A stretch of DNA of 64,000 nt, taken from Veillonella parvula DSM 2008 (GTDB lineage: Bacteria > Bacillota > Negativicutes > Veillonellales > Veillonellaceae). Position numbers and translations under genes: made by a program. Position 1 is the stretch's first letter, and every line of letters begins with the position of its first letter. This document shows positions 53,884-62,144 of the stretch, piece by piece. The DNA lies in assembly GCF_000024945.1 (NCBI RefSeq), contig NC_013520.1, positions 2,009,001 to 2,073,000 of the forward strand, given 5' to 3'. Below the pieces are notes generated by a model. That model made no database searches. It saw nothing but the letters and a program-made list of their open reading frames with translations, and was not told where the DNA came from.

Positions 53884-56139
53884 CTACTTATACATATAAA
53901 ATAGATACTTATCTAATACTTTTTTATATTCTTCTATGGTGTCATAAGTCACAATACTATCTTTAATCCAATCTTCAAATTTCAAATCTGGTCCACTATA
54001 ACCGAAGTCTTTGTAGGTCTTCCATATCCCACCATGTTGTTCTTCGTATTGTTCCCAGCGTGCTTCGCCAAAAGAAGCCATGGAAAGGGCTTTGTGATAG
54101 TGTTCTTTTGCTATTTCTATATTTCCTAACGTTTCATTAACTTGAGCTATTATATAGCAATCGAAGAAAGGCCATGTATATCCACTAGGTGCATCCTCCA
54201 TAGGTTCTTTCTTATTAGGAAGAGCCATATCAAATTCTTTTTTATATTTCTCGGCTCGTTGCATATCTCCAAAATGAACAGCTAGCTTAATCATATAGTT
54301 AACACATAGCTCATAGTCATTTATACCATAGAAAATAGGTATATAGTCCTGTTTTTCCCATTGTTCTACCAATTCATTCCAAAATTCTTTATCAATATCA
54401 TCTAAGTAGAACGCCCACAACGCTTTCACCCATAAATAGAAATCTCTATTAGAATAATTTTCACAATATTTACCATCTTCACCGTATAACAGTATATTCT
54501 TTTGTACTTTGTAATCTGAATCTATCCCTAATATTGGTGGATACAGCTCTTTAATATAACGCTCATAGCCAAGTTGATTATTCGTTTCTATGTAATAATG
54601 TAGCAATGCATAGCGTAAATGTTCTGTATTAAAAGCATGTTCTGGATCGTCTAAATTCTCAAAAATAGAATCTATATGTTCTTTATACAAAACTGGGTCT
54701 TGCTGTTGCATAATCATTAAATCTTGTAGTATTGGCTCTATTCTTTCATCTCCTAAACAAGCATAGGCTAGTGCTCGATACCACTGAGATATGCGAGATA
54801 CTTTCACCAAATACTCAACTTGCCAAGTATCTGTCGCAGAAATTTGTACCTTTGCAAGTTGCACATCTAACTTGTCTACAATCGGTAAAATATCGGCATA
54901 CATGTATCTATTAAAAGCATGTCGACATGCATCAATCATACAATAAAATGTACAGCACAGGCGAACGTCTAGAGTTAGTACAGTTGCTAAGTCTTGCTGC
55001 TTATAAATGTCTCGACCATCTATCTTTTTTTCACATATTTCCTCAAAAATAGACTGCACTGTCTCATCATAGGTGAGTATAAAGTTAAGATAGTCCTTAC
55101 GTTGCTCATCTTTTGGAGATAACTGAACTAACAGCTTTTCTCGTGTAAGATCTTTTACAAGGTTATCAAGTAAAGGTCCTACAAGATATTGTTTCTCATA
55201 GCCGATTACTCCATCGTCATAGGATGGAAACTCATCATTATAAACGTTAAGAATCTGTAAATAATCATGTATAGCATAAGCATCTAATATTTTATCTACC
55301 CAAATATTACATTCATCATAAATGGATATGCTAAAACATCTATTGTTAATCATAAAACACTTATGTAAACTACAACACATCTCACAGACAAATGGATCCT
55401 CTGTTAAAGCAGCTAACTGTTCACTCTCTGTATCACCTTCCATGGCTTGTACCATGTAAGCACCAAAGGCATCAGCGATTAATAGGAACTCTGTATTAAT
55501 TATCGTAGGTTCGTCCATGGTATGGGTATTGGAAATTGAGGAAACCGACAATGGAGATGGTACTGCTTCACGCTCGAGATCTTCCAAAATCTGTTGAACT
55601 GTTGTGACAGATAAGGGGGTATCAATATGAAATGCACCGTCTAAATAACCAAAAAAAGCATCTGGTTCAAAGAAGACCTTTAAAAAATATCTAAGCATAT
55701 GATCGAATATATACTGAGCCTCCTCTTTAGAAGATTGATGTGTTGGGAATAGCATATCCCTACCTCGATAGCTTTTATACATAGGATAAATAGTATAATA
55801 TCCATCACGAGGTTCAGATAATAATGGTTCCCCATTATAGGTACCATGACTAATAAACTCTGGCAAACAATTGATAACTTCTGTTCGCAACTCCTCTATA
55901 GGCTTTCCCCAGTCATTGCAAAGTGCTTTTACAAAAGCACGAATACGTTTACGTTCTAAATCATACCTTTCTCGAGCTGTCTCCACATCCTCTTGTTCAT
56001 CTTCTAAGAAACATCGATCTGGTACATAATAATCCAAAGCAAGTAAAAATGTCGTTGTTTCCTTTCCTTCTATGGGTGGAAACAACGATGGACGAATATC
56101 ATTAAATATACCTGTTGTACTTAAGGTTAAAAATCTCAT
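53884..56139 (-). CDS. Large helical protein of unknown function in the CRISPR island
   Basis: This 751-residue soluble protein has no signal peptide or membrane segment. The first 200 residues mix strand and helix (RFLTLSTTGIFNDIRPSLFP, YYTIYPMYKSYRGRDMLFPT). A cysteine cluster CEMCCSLHKCF lies near residue 250-260. The last third is a helical-repeat region with TPR-like units (MIKLAVHFGDMQRAEKYKKE, QVNETLGNIEIAKEHYHKAL). GGGAGG precedes the ATG. It follows the HAD gene by 100 nt without a terminator and may be the fourth gene of that operon. I recognise no known Cas or effector domain. Confidence 0.75.
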   Translation of the reverse strand: MRFLTLSTTGIFNDIRPSLFPPIEGKETTTFLLALDYYVPDRCFLEDEQEDVETARERYDLERKRIRAFVKALCNDWGKPIEELRTEVINCLPEFISHGTYNGEPLLSEPRDGYYTIYPMYKSYRGRDMLFPTHQSSKEEAQYIFDHMLRYFLKVFFEPDAFFGYLDGAFHIDTPLSVTTVQQILEDLEREAVPSPLSVSSISNTHTMDEPTIINTEFLLIADAFGAYMVQAMEGDTESEQLAALTEDPFVCEMCCSLHKCFMINNRCFSISIYDECNIWVDKILDAYAIHDYLQILNVYNDEFPSYDDGVIGYEKQYLVGPLLDNLVKDLTREKLLVQLSPKDEQRKDYLNFILTYDETVQSIFEEICEKKIDGRDIYKQQDLATVLTLDVRLCCTFYCMIDACRHAFNRYMYADILPIVDKLDVQLAKVQISATDTWQVEYLVKVSRISQWYRALAYACLGDERIEPILQDLMIMQQQDPVLYKEHIDSIFENLDDPEHAFNTEHLRYALLHYYIETNNQLGYERYIKELYPPILGIDSDYKVQKNILLYGEDGKYCENYSNRDFYLWVKALWAFYLDDIDKEFWNELVEQWEKQDYIPIFYGINDYELCVNYMIKLAVHFGDMQRAEKYKKEFDMALPNKKEPMEDAPSGYTWPFFDCYIIAQVNETLGNIEIAKEHYHKALSMASFGEARWEQYEEQHGGIWKTYKDFGYSGPDLKFEDWIKDSIVTYDTIEEYKKVLDKYLFYMYK

Positions 56140-56239
56140 AGATCCTCCCTGTACATAATACTACATAATAAGAAACTCTCTTTATACAAACGTTTTAACA
56201 TATAACAACCAATTCCTATCATTGTCAAATCCTATTTCT

Positions 56240-56776
56240 CTATTTACCACATTCTGCAACTGATTCCACAGCCATTACGGTCAATCCTAGCTTCCGAAGA
56301 TAGTTAATAACCTCAGGATTGTCTTCGTGAAAGCATAAGTCCTCAGGCTCACAACCAAAGAGTGCACAGAAATCCTGCACAGCATGAGCTACATCATCCT
56401 CTGTTTTATTGCTAAAGCGAATCGCTCTATATTCGGTAATCTTATGGTATCTTAGTAACATACGCACCCGTTCAGGATTGGCCACAGTCCACAGGGCACA
56501 ACGTTCACTACCATAGGTAACAAGCACACGTGCTACAGATTCGTTCAGCTGAGATACCTCTAAATGGCGTTCCACATAGTCCTGTTTGAGTCTAGTAATA
56601 TGCATTACTTCACCCTTTGTCAGCTGAGGATAGCATTCCTGCACAATTTCACGTGTGATGCGTGGCACGACCTTACAAGGTTCTAAGTCCACACAGGCCA
56701 AGGCATGTACATAGCCCGCTATATTAAGTTCGTCGGTGAACACCAAGGTGTTATCTACATCTACAATGTGAAACAT
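56240..56776 (-). CDS. HAD-superfamily hydrolase-like protein
   Basis: The first motif of HAD phosphatases is present as HIVDVDNTLVF (residues 3-13), with both nucleophile-region Asp residues. Motif II may be the Thr of ALWTVANPERV, motif III the Lys of FSNKTEDDV and motif IV HEDNPEVI. The helical cap between motifs I and II suggests a small C1-capped phosphatase. It is the third gene of the PRTase-DprA-HAD operon, 27 nt after the DprA-like gene. It probably acts on a phosphorylated nucleotide or sugar made by its neighbours, which is inference. Confidence 0.8.
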   Translation of the reverse strand: MFHIVDVDNTLVFTDELNIAGYVHALACVDLEPCKVVPRITREIVQECYPQLTKGEVMHITRLKQDYVERHLEVSQLNESVARVLVTYGSERCALWTVANPERVRMLLRYHKITEYRAIRFSNKTEDDVAHAVQDFCALFGCEPEDLCFHEDNPEVINYLRKLGLTVMAVESVAECGK

Positions 56777-56803
56777 AAGAACCTCCTTTAGTCATATTAA
56801 ACA

Positions 56804-57751
56804 TTAAAATAGTTTTTGCTGTGCCTCTAATGCAGGATTCACAAAACTTACGAGGTCATCCACCATTACCGAGCTATATCCTGTCGTACCGACTCCACTT
56901 GGATTTGTCACCAATTGTTTTGCTTTTTGCTGTGAAAGTAGGCTACGGTTCAATTTCATCTCAAGTACTTCGCCATCTGTCGTTTCATCATACATGACAC
57001 AGGCTAGATGTCCATAAGAGTGTGCTTTACCCATAGCATGACGGGAGCCACTATCTCCATCTCGGCCTTCATAGCTAGCGATGAGCACTACAGCCTTGGC
57101 AAATAACGCTTGCAACCGATCTCGCTCTACATAACGATTAATCGCTTCATGACGACTGCGCGGCCCATTGTAGTATTCAGAAATAACAAGACCACCTTTT
57201 TCGATAATTTGATGGGCCATGTCCCGATGGTCTGCCGGTGAAATAGCATTTAATGGTGATGGCAAAATGGCAATCGTCTTTCCTCCACAGTCCATGCAAA
57301 CCGTATGCCCAATGGCATCGCAACCTTTTGCAAGGCCGCTTACGATATGTTGTCCGTGATGGACTAAGTGCTCAACAATCTTACTTTCACGAGCAATGAG
57401 AGCCTCGTTCGGTGTTGTATAACCAATGACTGCCACATTCCGATTCAAATCACGCAATAAAGACAAGTCACCCTTATAAAATAAGAGATACGGGCGATCC
57501 CCTTTAGGGACGCTTTCATTAATAACTGGAAACTCCGCATCAAAGCAGCATACCGCACCATCCATCCAGTCCATGTCATCTACCGCAACGGATAGGTCAT
57601 GCACTACATCATCGATATCAGTAATGTCGCTCATCATGGCGAGGAATTCATCCTCTGTTTTCCAGTTATCGTGAAAGCTTTTTCTCGTTGTAATGCGGCT
57701 CGTCGTATTATGGACGGCCCAAATTTTTAAAGCTATCGGTGAAATGTTCAT
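56804..57751 (-). CDS. DprA/SMF-like Rossmann-fold protein
   Basis: The central domain (about residues 100-265) follows the DprA Rossmann pattern: NRNVAVIGYTTPNEALIARE, HIVSGLAKGCDAIGHTVCMD, TIAILPSPLNAISPADHRDM and ALFAKAVVLIASYEGRDGDS. The DprA G-S-R start is changed to G-Y-T, so DNA binding as in natural transformation is uncertain. Related SLOG-type domains bind nucleotides. It starts 1 nt after the PRTase stop, indicating coupling. A role as nucleotide sensor or enzyme with PRTase and HAD is inferred from context. Confidence 0.8.
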   Translation of the reverse strand: MNISPIALKIWAVHNTTSRITTRKSFHDNWKTEDEFLAMMSDITDIDDVVHDLSVAVDDMDWMDGAVCCFDAEFPVINESVPKGDRPYLLFYKGDLSLLRDLNRNVAVIGYTTPNEALIARESKIVEHLVHHGQHIVSGLAKGCDAIGHTVCMDCGGKTIAILPSPLNAISPADHRDMAHQIIEKGGLVISEYYNGPRSRHEAINRYVERDRLQALFAKAVVLIASYEGRDGDSGSRHAMGKAHSYGHLACVMYDETTDGEVLEMKLNRSLLSQQKAKQLVTNPSGVGTTGYSSVMVDDLVSFVNPALEAQQKLF

Positions 57752-57752
57752 A

Positions 57753-58415
57753 TTATGCCCCTTTTCTATAAGAAGAACGACGGTAGGTGTACGCTACAGC
57801 GTAGAATACAACACGAGCTGCGCCCGCATCATATAATGCCTGAATACAATCCTCATCAACGTTCACTGTTTTTGTATAAATATCATCAATTAAAATAACC
57901 GTTTTGCCTCGAACTGCATCGGCGTCGATATGACAAGTGTCATTTGTAATGCCCACATAGGGCTCGCTACCGCAATTATCAAAGCCTGGCAAATTTTTAT
58001 GAATATGTGTTGTCTTCGTATTTGTATGTCGCATAATACAGCCGATGCCATCTGTGATACCTGAGTATCCGTTGGCCTGTAATATTCTGACACACTCTTG
58101 CACCGCATCGCGGAAGCCTAGCTGGTTAGGTGACATAAAGGCTTTAGCTCTAGGTACAACGGCAACAACCACCTCCTCAAGCTTTTCAGCCTTCATGATA
58201 TCGGGAATATCCCTTTTTACTCTATCATACACTTCCTGACGGGCAGATTTTAGGACACTAGGACAATAGTTGTTCAATGTATTTTTTAAAGTATTAAGAA
58301 AATCAGGATTTCCTGGCTCACGAAAACGCAAATACAAATCACGGTAATAACCAACACAATCACGAGATAAATATTCATTGCTAGATAAAGTAAAACGTCT
58401 AATTAACTGTTCCAT
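57753..58415 (-). CDS. Phosphoribosyltransferase-like protein
   Basis: The PRPP-binding signature of type I phosphoribosyltransferases appears as TVILIDDIYTKTVNVDEDCI (about residues 173-192), followed by the strand GAARVVFYAVAYTYR. An N-terminal helical region of about 70 residues is specific to this protein. I used the ATG at 58415, with GGAGG 5 nt upstream, rather than a start four codons earlier. It heads the operon with the DprA-like and HAD genes and has a 170-nt structured leader. The acceptor base is unknown. Confidence 0.82.
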   Translation of the reverse strand: MEQLIRRFTLSSNEYLSRDCVGYYRDLYLRFREPGNPDFLNTLKNTLNNYCPSVLKSARQEVYDRVKRDIPDIMKAEKLEEVVVAVVPRAKAFMSPNQLGFRDAVQECVRILQANGYSGITDGIGCIMRHTNTKTTHIHKNLPGFDNCGSEPYVGITNDTCHIDADAVRGKTVILIDDIYTKTVNVDEDCIQALYDAGAARVVFYAVAYTYRRSSYRKGA

Positions 58416-58449
58416 ATGAACCTCCATTTATAAAAACTACATAATTATT

Positions 58450-58597
58450 GTTAAACCTGTGGAGTGCCCATCACTCAATTTCAAACCGTCAAGGACGGTC
58501 TCCAAACAAAGGAGATTTATGTGTGTAGAGAGGAGAAAATTTATTTTTAAAAGGAGAACTATCATACTACTTGATGTTTCAACCCCTCAGGTTTAAC
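58450..58597 (-). promoter_or_regulatory. Structured leader RNA of the PRTase-DprA-HAD operon
   Basis: On the minus strand GTTAAACCTG (58588-58597) and CAGGTTTAAC (58450-58459) form a 10-bp perfect closing stem around about 128 nt. Inside are hairpins ACCGTC/GACGGT (58485-58499) and CTCC/GGAG. The first arm starts a few nt after the expected start site, and the last ends about 35 nt before the PRTase start codon. This is the plan of a cis-regulatory aptamer, but no known riboswitch class is recognised. Confidence 0.5.
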
Positions 58598-58607
58598 TTG
58601 TGTGTTC

Positions 58608-58613
58608 ATTATA
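58608..58613 (-). promoter_or_regulatory. -10 box of the PRTase operon
   Basis: TATAAT on the minus strand (58608-58613) would start transcription near 58601, just before the first arm of the leader stem. No convincing -35 is present. Confidence 0.5.
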
Positions 58614-58658
58614 CGAGTTATACGAAAATGGAGATAATCAAAAAAACTAGGAACCAAA

Positions 58659-58705
58659 AAAGAGGTCTCAAAGGCATCTATAACAGATGCCTTTAAGACC
58701 TCTTT
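58659..58705 (-). terminator. Terminator of the III-D-like operon
   Basis: AAAGAGGTCT-AAAGGCATCT and AGATGCCTTT-AGACCTCTTT (58659-58679, 58685-58705) form a 21-bp stem with one mismatch and a 5-nt loop, followed by T5 on the minus strand. Confidence 0.88.
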
Positions 58706-58763
58706 ACTTGAGAGTAACTATATTTGAACTCCAATTGAGTTCAGTTTGTATGGGTTATAAACC

Positions 58764-59567
58764 CTATTTGTTTTGTAATGTCACACGCACTTGACCAAGA
58801 CTTTGGCTAGACAAACGACCTATGCCACAATGCTGTCCAAAAAGAGCCAAAATCGTGATAAGTTGATTTTCCTCTTCTGTTAGTTTAGAGATATTAAAGG
58901 TAAACTTACCTACAAAACCAGTAAGCCCTCGATCTCGACCATAAAATACTCGTTTTGTATGTCCTTCCCAACGTTCAAGGGTTACTTTTTCAGCAACGGT
59001 CCGTATTAGGTCTTTGTCTAATACATCCGCCATATCTCCAGCATTCCATTTGTCTACTAGAGAGGAGAAAATAAGACTTGATGTAGGGAACGTTATATCT
59101 CCATATGTTCCATTAAAGGACGTAGGCATCATCACCTCAAAGGTAATGCGTTTCGCCTGTTTTGCAGAAAGGCGACGGCTGATTAGCTCCAACTCATTAT
59201 CTACCTTCAAAGGTAAATTAAATGGTACTCCATACCGAATCCCTATGATGGTAGTACGTAAACGCCCAAAGACTACCTCTAAGCCCTCAGATATACCTTC
59301 TAGTAATCCCCATAACTCACTATGCCATACAGAAACATGTAAACATAAGATATCCCCACGTCGAATGATATTATCTTGACGAGGCTCTTTAAAGGATAAT
59401 TGTAGTGAGAAAGGCTTTATTCCTTCCATATCATGCCACCATGTAGCCTCATCTGCATCTGCATGACTAAGAATAGAGAAAAGTGCCGCATGTAGATATC
59501 GCCCAGGAAAGGCAGGCAAGCTGCCTCTATTTTGAGCTTCTAAAGCAATAGTAACTATGCCTAGCAT
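58764..59567 (-). CDS. cas6: Cas6-type repeat endonuclease of the second type III locus
   Basis: This 267-residue RAMP has the Cas6 C-terminal domain pattern KRVFYGRDRGLTGFVGKFTF, then LALFGQHCGIGRLSSQSLGQV with the glycine-rich loop. The N-terminal half (LPAFPGRYLHAALFSILSH) offers a His in the catalytic region. It is clearly different in sequence from the III-A Cas6 and may process array 3, whose repeat is distinct. Its ATG overlaps the stop of the preceding RAMP gene as TAATG. Confidence 0.85.
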   Translation of the reverse strand: MLGIVTIALEAQNRGSLPAFPGRYLHAALFSILSHADADEATWWHDMEGIKPFSLQLSFKEPRQDNIIRRGDILCLHVSVWHSELWGLLEGISEGLEVVFGRLRTTIIGIRYGVPFNLPLKVDNELELISRRLSAKQAKRITFEVMMPTSFNGTYGDITFPTSSLIFSSLVDKWNAGDMADVLDKDLIRTVAEKVTLERWEGHTKRVFYGRDRGLTGFVGKFTFNISKLTEEENQLITILALFGQHCGIGRLSSQSLGQVRVTLQNK

Positions 59568-61579
59568 TATTTAGACCACTTTGCAATGAAGGATTTAGGT
59601 GTATCCAACTTGCTACGGAATCTGATACGAGAATCCATTTTATTATTCTTAATAGTCATCATAGAAATACCTTCAGTCCAGTTTTTAGCTGCATTTGGGC
59701 CATTAGCAATATTCCAATCTAGCATCATGAATAAATCATCTAACATAGCTTTATAAGAGGATATGTTAGAACCTAGTACATTATCGCAATACCGAGTGAA
59801 AGATTCTACATACTCATTAGGAGTAGTTGTACTATCTCCAGTATTCCAAGTATCACCACCGAATAGGCTGTCATAGCGTTCTTTACTATCGAAAACCGTT
59901 ACAGCAGACTCTAGTTTAATACTACCAAAACCGATAGATTTCCCCATACCAAGTTTATAGTATGTACGACGATTACCGCCAGAGTAATGATCTAAATCTA
60001 GGGACATCAACAATGCACCTAGCTCAACGCTGCTTAATCGGTCAAAATGAATGCGGCTTTTAAAGGTAACACCAGTATCAACTGGACGGATTTTACGAGT
60101 ACCTTGAATGGCTTTTTCCGCTTCTGTACGAGTCCAATCTTTTGCTTTTGCTAAAGGTTGATGCCAGTACATTTTATAACCGCGAATGGACGCCCCTTCA
60201 TGCCCCCAATGGTTATAAGTAAAGTGATTATCTACATCTTGCTCTAAATACAATTGAAAGGATGTTGGATTAGGCCCCATCAATGGATGTGGGTAATCAG
60301 ATTGGCACATTCTCACAGGGCCTACAACATGAGCATCGGAGAATGACAAACGACCAGACCAATTATCACCGTAGCCAAAAACGCTATCACAAAGGTCAAT
60401 ACCATTATTATGTTGTTCTAATGTAGTTGGCAAGTGGTCACTAATTTTCAAATCATATGCAATACGATAGAATCGACCATGGCCAAAATGCTCTACAATA
60501 CCGTCTTTTTCAGAGAAGAAACATGGCACTACAAACTTAACATCATTACAACGAGTATATTTTTTTGCTGCATCACCAGATTTACCGACTTTTTTATCCA
60601 ATAGATTTAATGTACCACGGTTTTTATCGTCTTTATAACTGTCGATACATTCTTGAAGAATCGGAATACGCTTACCTTCAAAATTACCAGGTCGAGTAAT
60701 GCGCATATAAGACTTTTTAGAATTCATTCTACCAGTATGGATGTTTACATATTGATTCGTCCAATCAATAGACGGAGTATCTTTTTTCTTTTGCATTTCA
60801 TAATCGTCAGAATACGACATTTTTCTAGATTCACTAGGTACAGCAAAATAGTTATTGTCTACAGTCTGGATAATAAAACCAGGTGTTGCTTTTGTAGCCG
60901 CCTTCATTTCACCTTTGCCATTCTTTTCCATCCCTACCATACGAGAAGCGTAGTATTCTTTGAGGGATTTAATAGAGCTTGCAAAATCACGAAAATAAAG
61001 ATATCTATCTTCGAAATCACCAAGCCCCGTTCCCCGTTGGTATGGTCTAAAGCTACTAGCTGTAACAATCTTGAAGATTTGTTTTACCATACCTTTAAGG
61101 CTTGCCCCCGGAATTGTAGGATTATCTTGGCCGCCATAAAATTCAAGTGGTGTATCCTCATCTTGTTTAGATGGCCCCCCAATGAATAATGGTGTTTCAG
61201 TAGTAATCGTAAGGTCGATATAGCCTGTATGTGTGTCAGCTTGTTGTACATGATCACAGTATGCTTTTAGCACATCTTTTGTAACCCCTTCAAAGTGACC
61301 ATTATAAAACTCAGCTGGAATTACATGCTCTGGCAAGCGTACAAAATTGTACGCTGCACTTGCTGGCTCACTTGGGTATTTGCTGTTACCACCACTGCGA
61401 TTGCCGCCTTGATTATTGTAGGAATTATTATAGCCACCAGAGCGATTTTGTCCACCGCCACGATTGCCACCGGAATGTCTTTCATTGGCTACTTTTTCAA
61501 CATCCATACCTGGATTATTTCGTGCAAAGAAGGCCGCACTAGCAGCATGTCTATTTTTACTTTTACCTTTACCAGCCAT
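59567..61579 (-). CDS. TIGR03986-like type III RAMP protein with RGG/NG-rich N-terminus
   Basis: This 670-residue protein has RAMP signatures at both ends: TTETPLFIGGPSKQDEDTPL and TIPGASLKGMVKQIF in the first half, and KLGMGKSIGFGSIKLES in the second, fitting the TIGR03986 CRISPR-associated group. It probably forms one end of a III-D-like complex. Residues about 35-68 are low complexity, rich in Gly, Asn, Ser and Arg (SGGNRGGGQNRSGGYNN), resembling an RGG-type RNA-binding tail. GGAGG precedes the ATG. It is placed between the Csx19-like gene and cas6. Confidence 0.8.
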   Translation of the reverse strand: MAGKGKSKNRHAASAAFFARNNPGMDVEKVANERHSGGNRGGGQNRSGGYNNSYNNQGGNRSGGNSKYPSEPASAAYNFVRLPEHVIPAEFYNGHFEGVTKDVLKAYCDHVQQADTHTGYIDLTITTETPLFIGGPSKQDEDTPLEFYGGQDNPTIPGASLKGMVKQIFKIVTASSFRPYQRGTGLGDFEDRYLYFRDFASSIKSLKEYYASRMVGMEKNGKGEMKAATKATPGFIIQTVDNNYFAVPSESRKMSYSDDYEMQKKKDTPSIDWTNQYVNIHTGRMNSKKSYMRITRPGNFEGKRIPILQECIDSYKDDKNRGTLNLLDKKVGKSGDAAKKYTRCNDVKFVVPCFFSEKDGIVEHFGHGRFYRIAYDLKISDHLPTTLEQHNNGIDLCDSVFGYGDNWSGRLSFSDAHVVGPVRMCQSDYPHPLMGPNPTSFQLYLEQDVDNHFTYNHWGHEGASIRGYKMYWHQPLAKAKDWTRTEAEKAIQGTRKIRPVDTGVTFKSRIHFDRLSSVELGALLMSLDLDHYSGGNRRTYYKLGMGKSIGFGSIKLESAVTVFDSKERYDSLFGGDTWNTGDSTTTPNEYVESFTRYCDNVLGSNISSYKAMLDDLFMMLDWNIANGPNAAKNWTEGISMMTIKNNKMDSRIRFRSKLDTPKSFIAKWSK

Positions 61580-61580
61580 A

Positions 61581-62144
61581 CTAGACCTCCTTATCTACGA
61601 TTTTGACATATCGATAATCTGTATAACTCGCTTGATGATTATCTAAATAGCCAATGTAATTACGTGTTGTTAAATAACAGTATTGTTTTGTTGTGGACAC
61701 AGGGATAATTTGTGAAAGTTTACGGCCTGTATCAACTAAGCTTGTAAAGCCTTCTACTCGATTCAACTGTGTACGACCGGCATCAACTTCACCAATCATA
61801 CGGGAGGAAGAGTCCACGTACGTTACAGGTTCACCAGTTTCATCATTAATATAGCGATATACAATCTCGCCATGTTGAACAGTGAGACGTAACTCTTCAC
61901 TTTCATTAAAGATACGCATATCTTGTAGATACGCCAAGTCTACATTAGTCGTACCATCAGAAAATAAGAAAGCACCTTGCTTGTAATAGCCCCATTTAAC
62001 TTTATGGACAGACCACGTAATCACTAAGCCCTCTTGTTTCATCTGTTCTTTTGCTACAGCTAGTACATTCACATTAGCTGTAGGACCACATATGCCACAA
62101 GTACGTGTATATACACCTTCATGGCTATATAATTGTTTACTCAT
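61581..62144 (-). CDS. Csx19-like CRISPR-associated protein
   Basis: This 187-residue protein has the segment AYLQDMRIFNESEELRLTVQ followed by YRYINDETGEPVTYVDSSSR and a D-x-G-R turn, a pattern I associate with Csx19 (TIGR03984) of III-D loci. The C-terminal half (YCYLTTRNYIGYLDN) also fits. Its role is not established. I chose the ATG at 62144, with GGAGG 6 nt upstream, overlapping the preceding stop as ATGAGTAA. Its place between two RAMP genes supports the assignment. Confidence 0.65.
   Translation of the reverse strand: MSKQLYSHEGVYTRTCGICGPTANVNVLAVAKEQMKQEGLVITWSVHKVKWGYYKQGAFLFSDGTTNVDLAYLQDMRIFNESEELRLTVQHGEIVYRYINDETGEPVTYVDSSSRMIGEVDAGRTQLNRVEGFTSLVDTGRKLSQIIPVSTTKQYCYLTTRNYIGYLDNHQASYTDYRYVKIVDKEV

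Noticed and set aside
58576-58597. Minus-strand GTTAAACCTGAGG...TTGAAAC as a relic CRISPR repeat
   Set aside because: The ends resemble a repeat, but the same bases form the closing stem of the operon leader, there is only one copy, and the length is too short.
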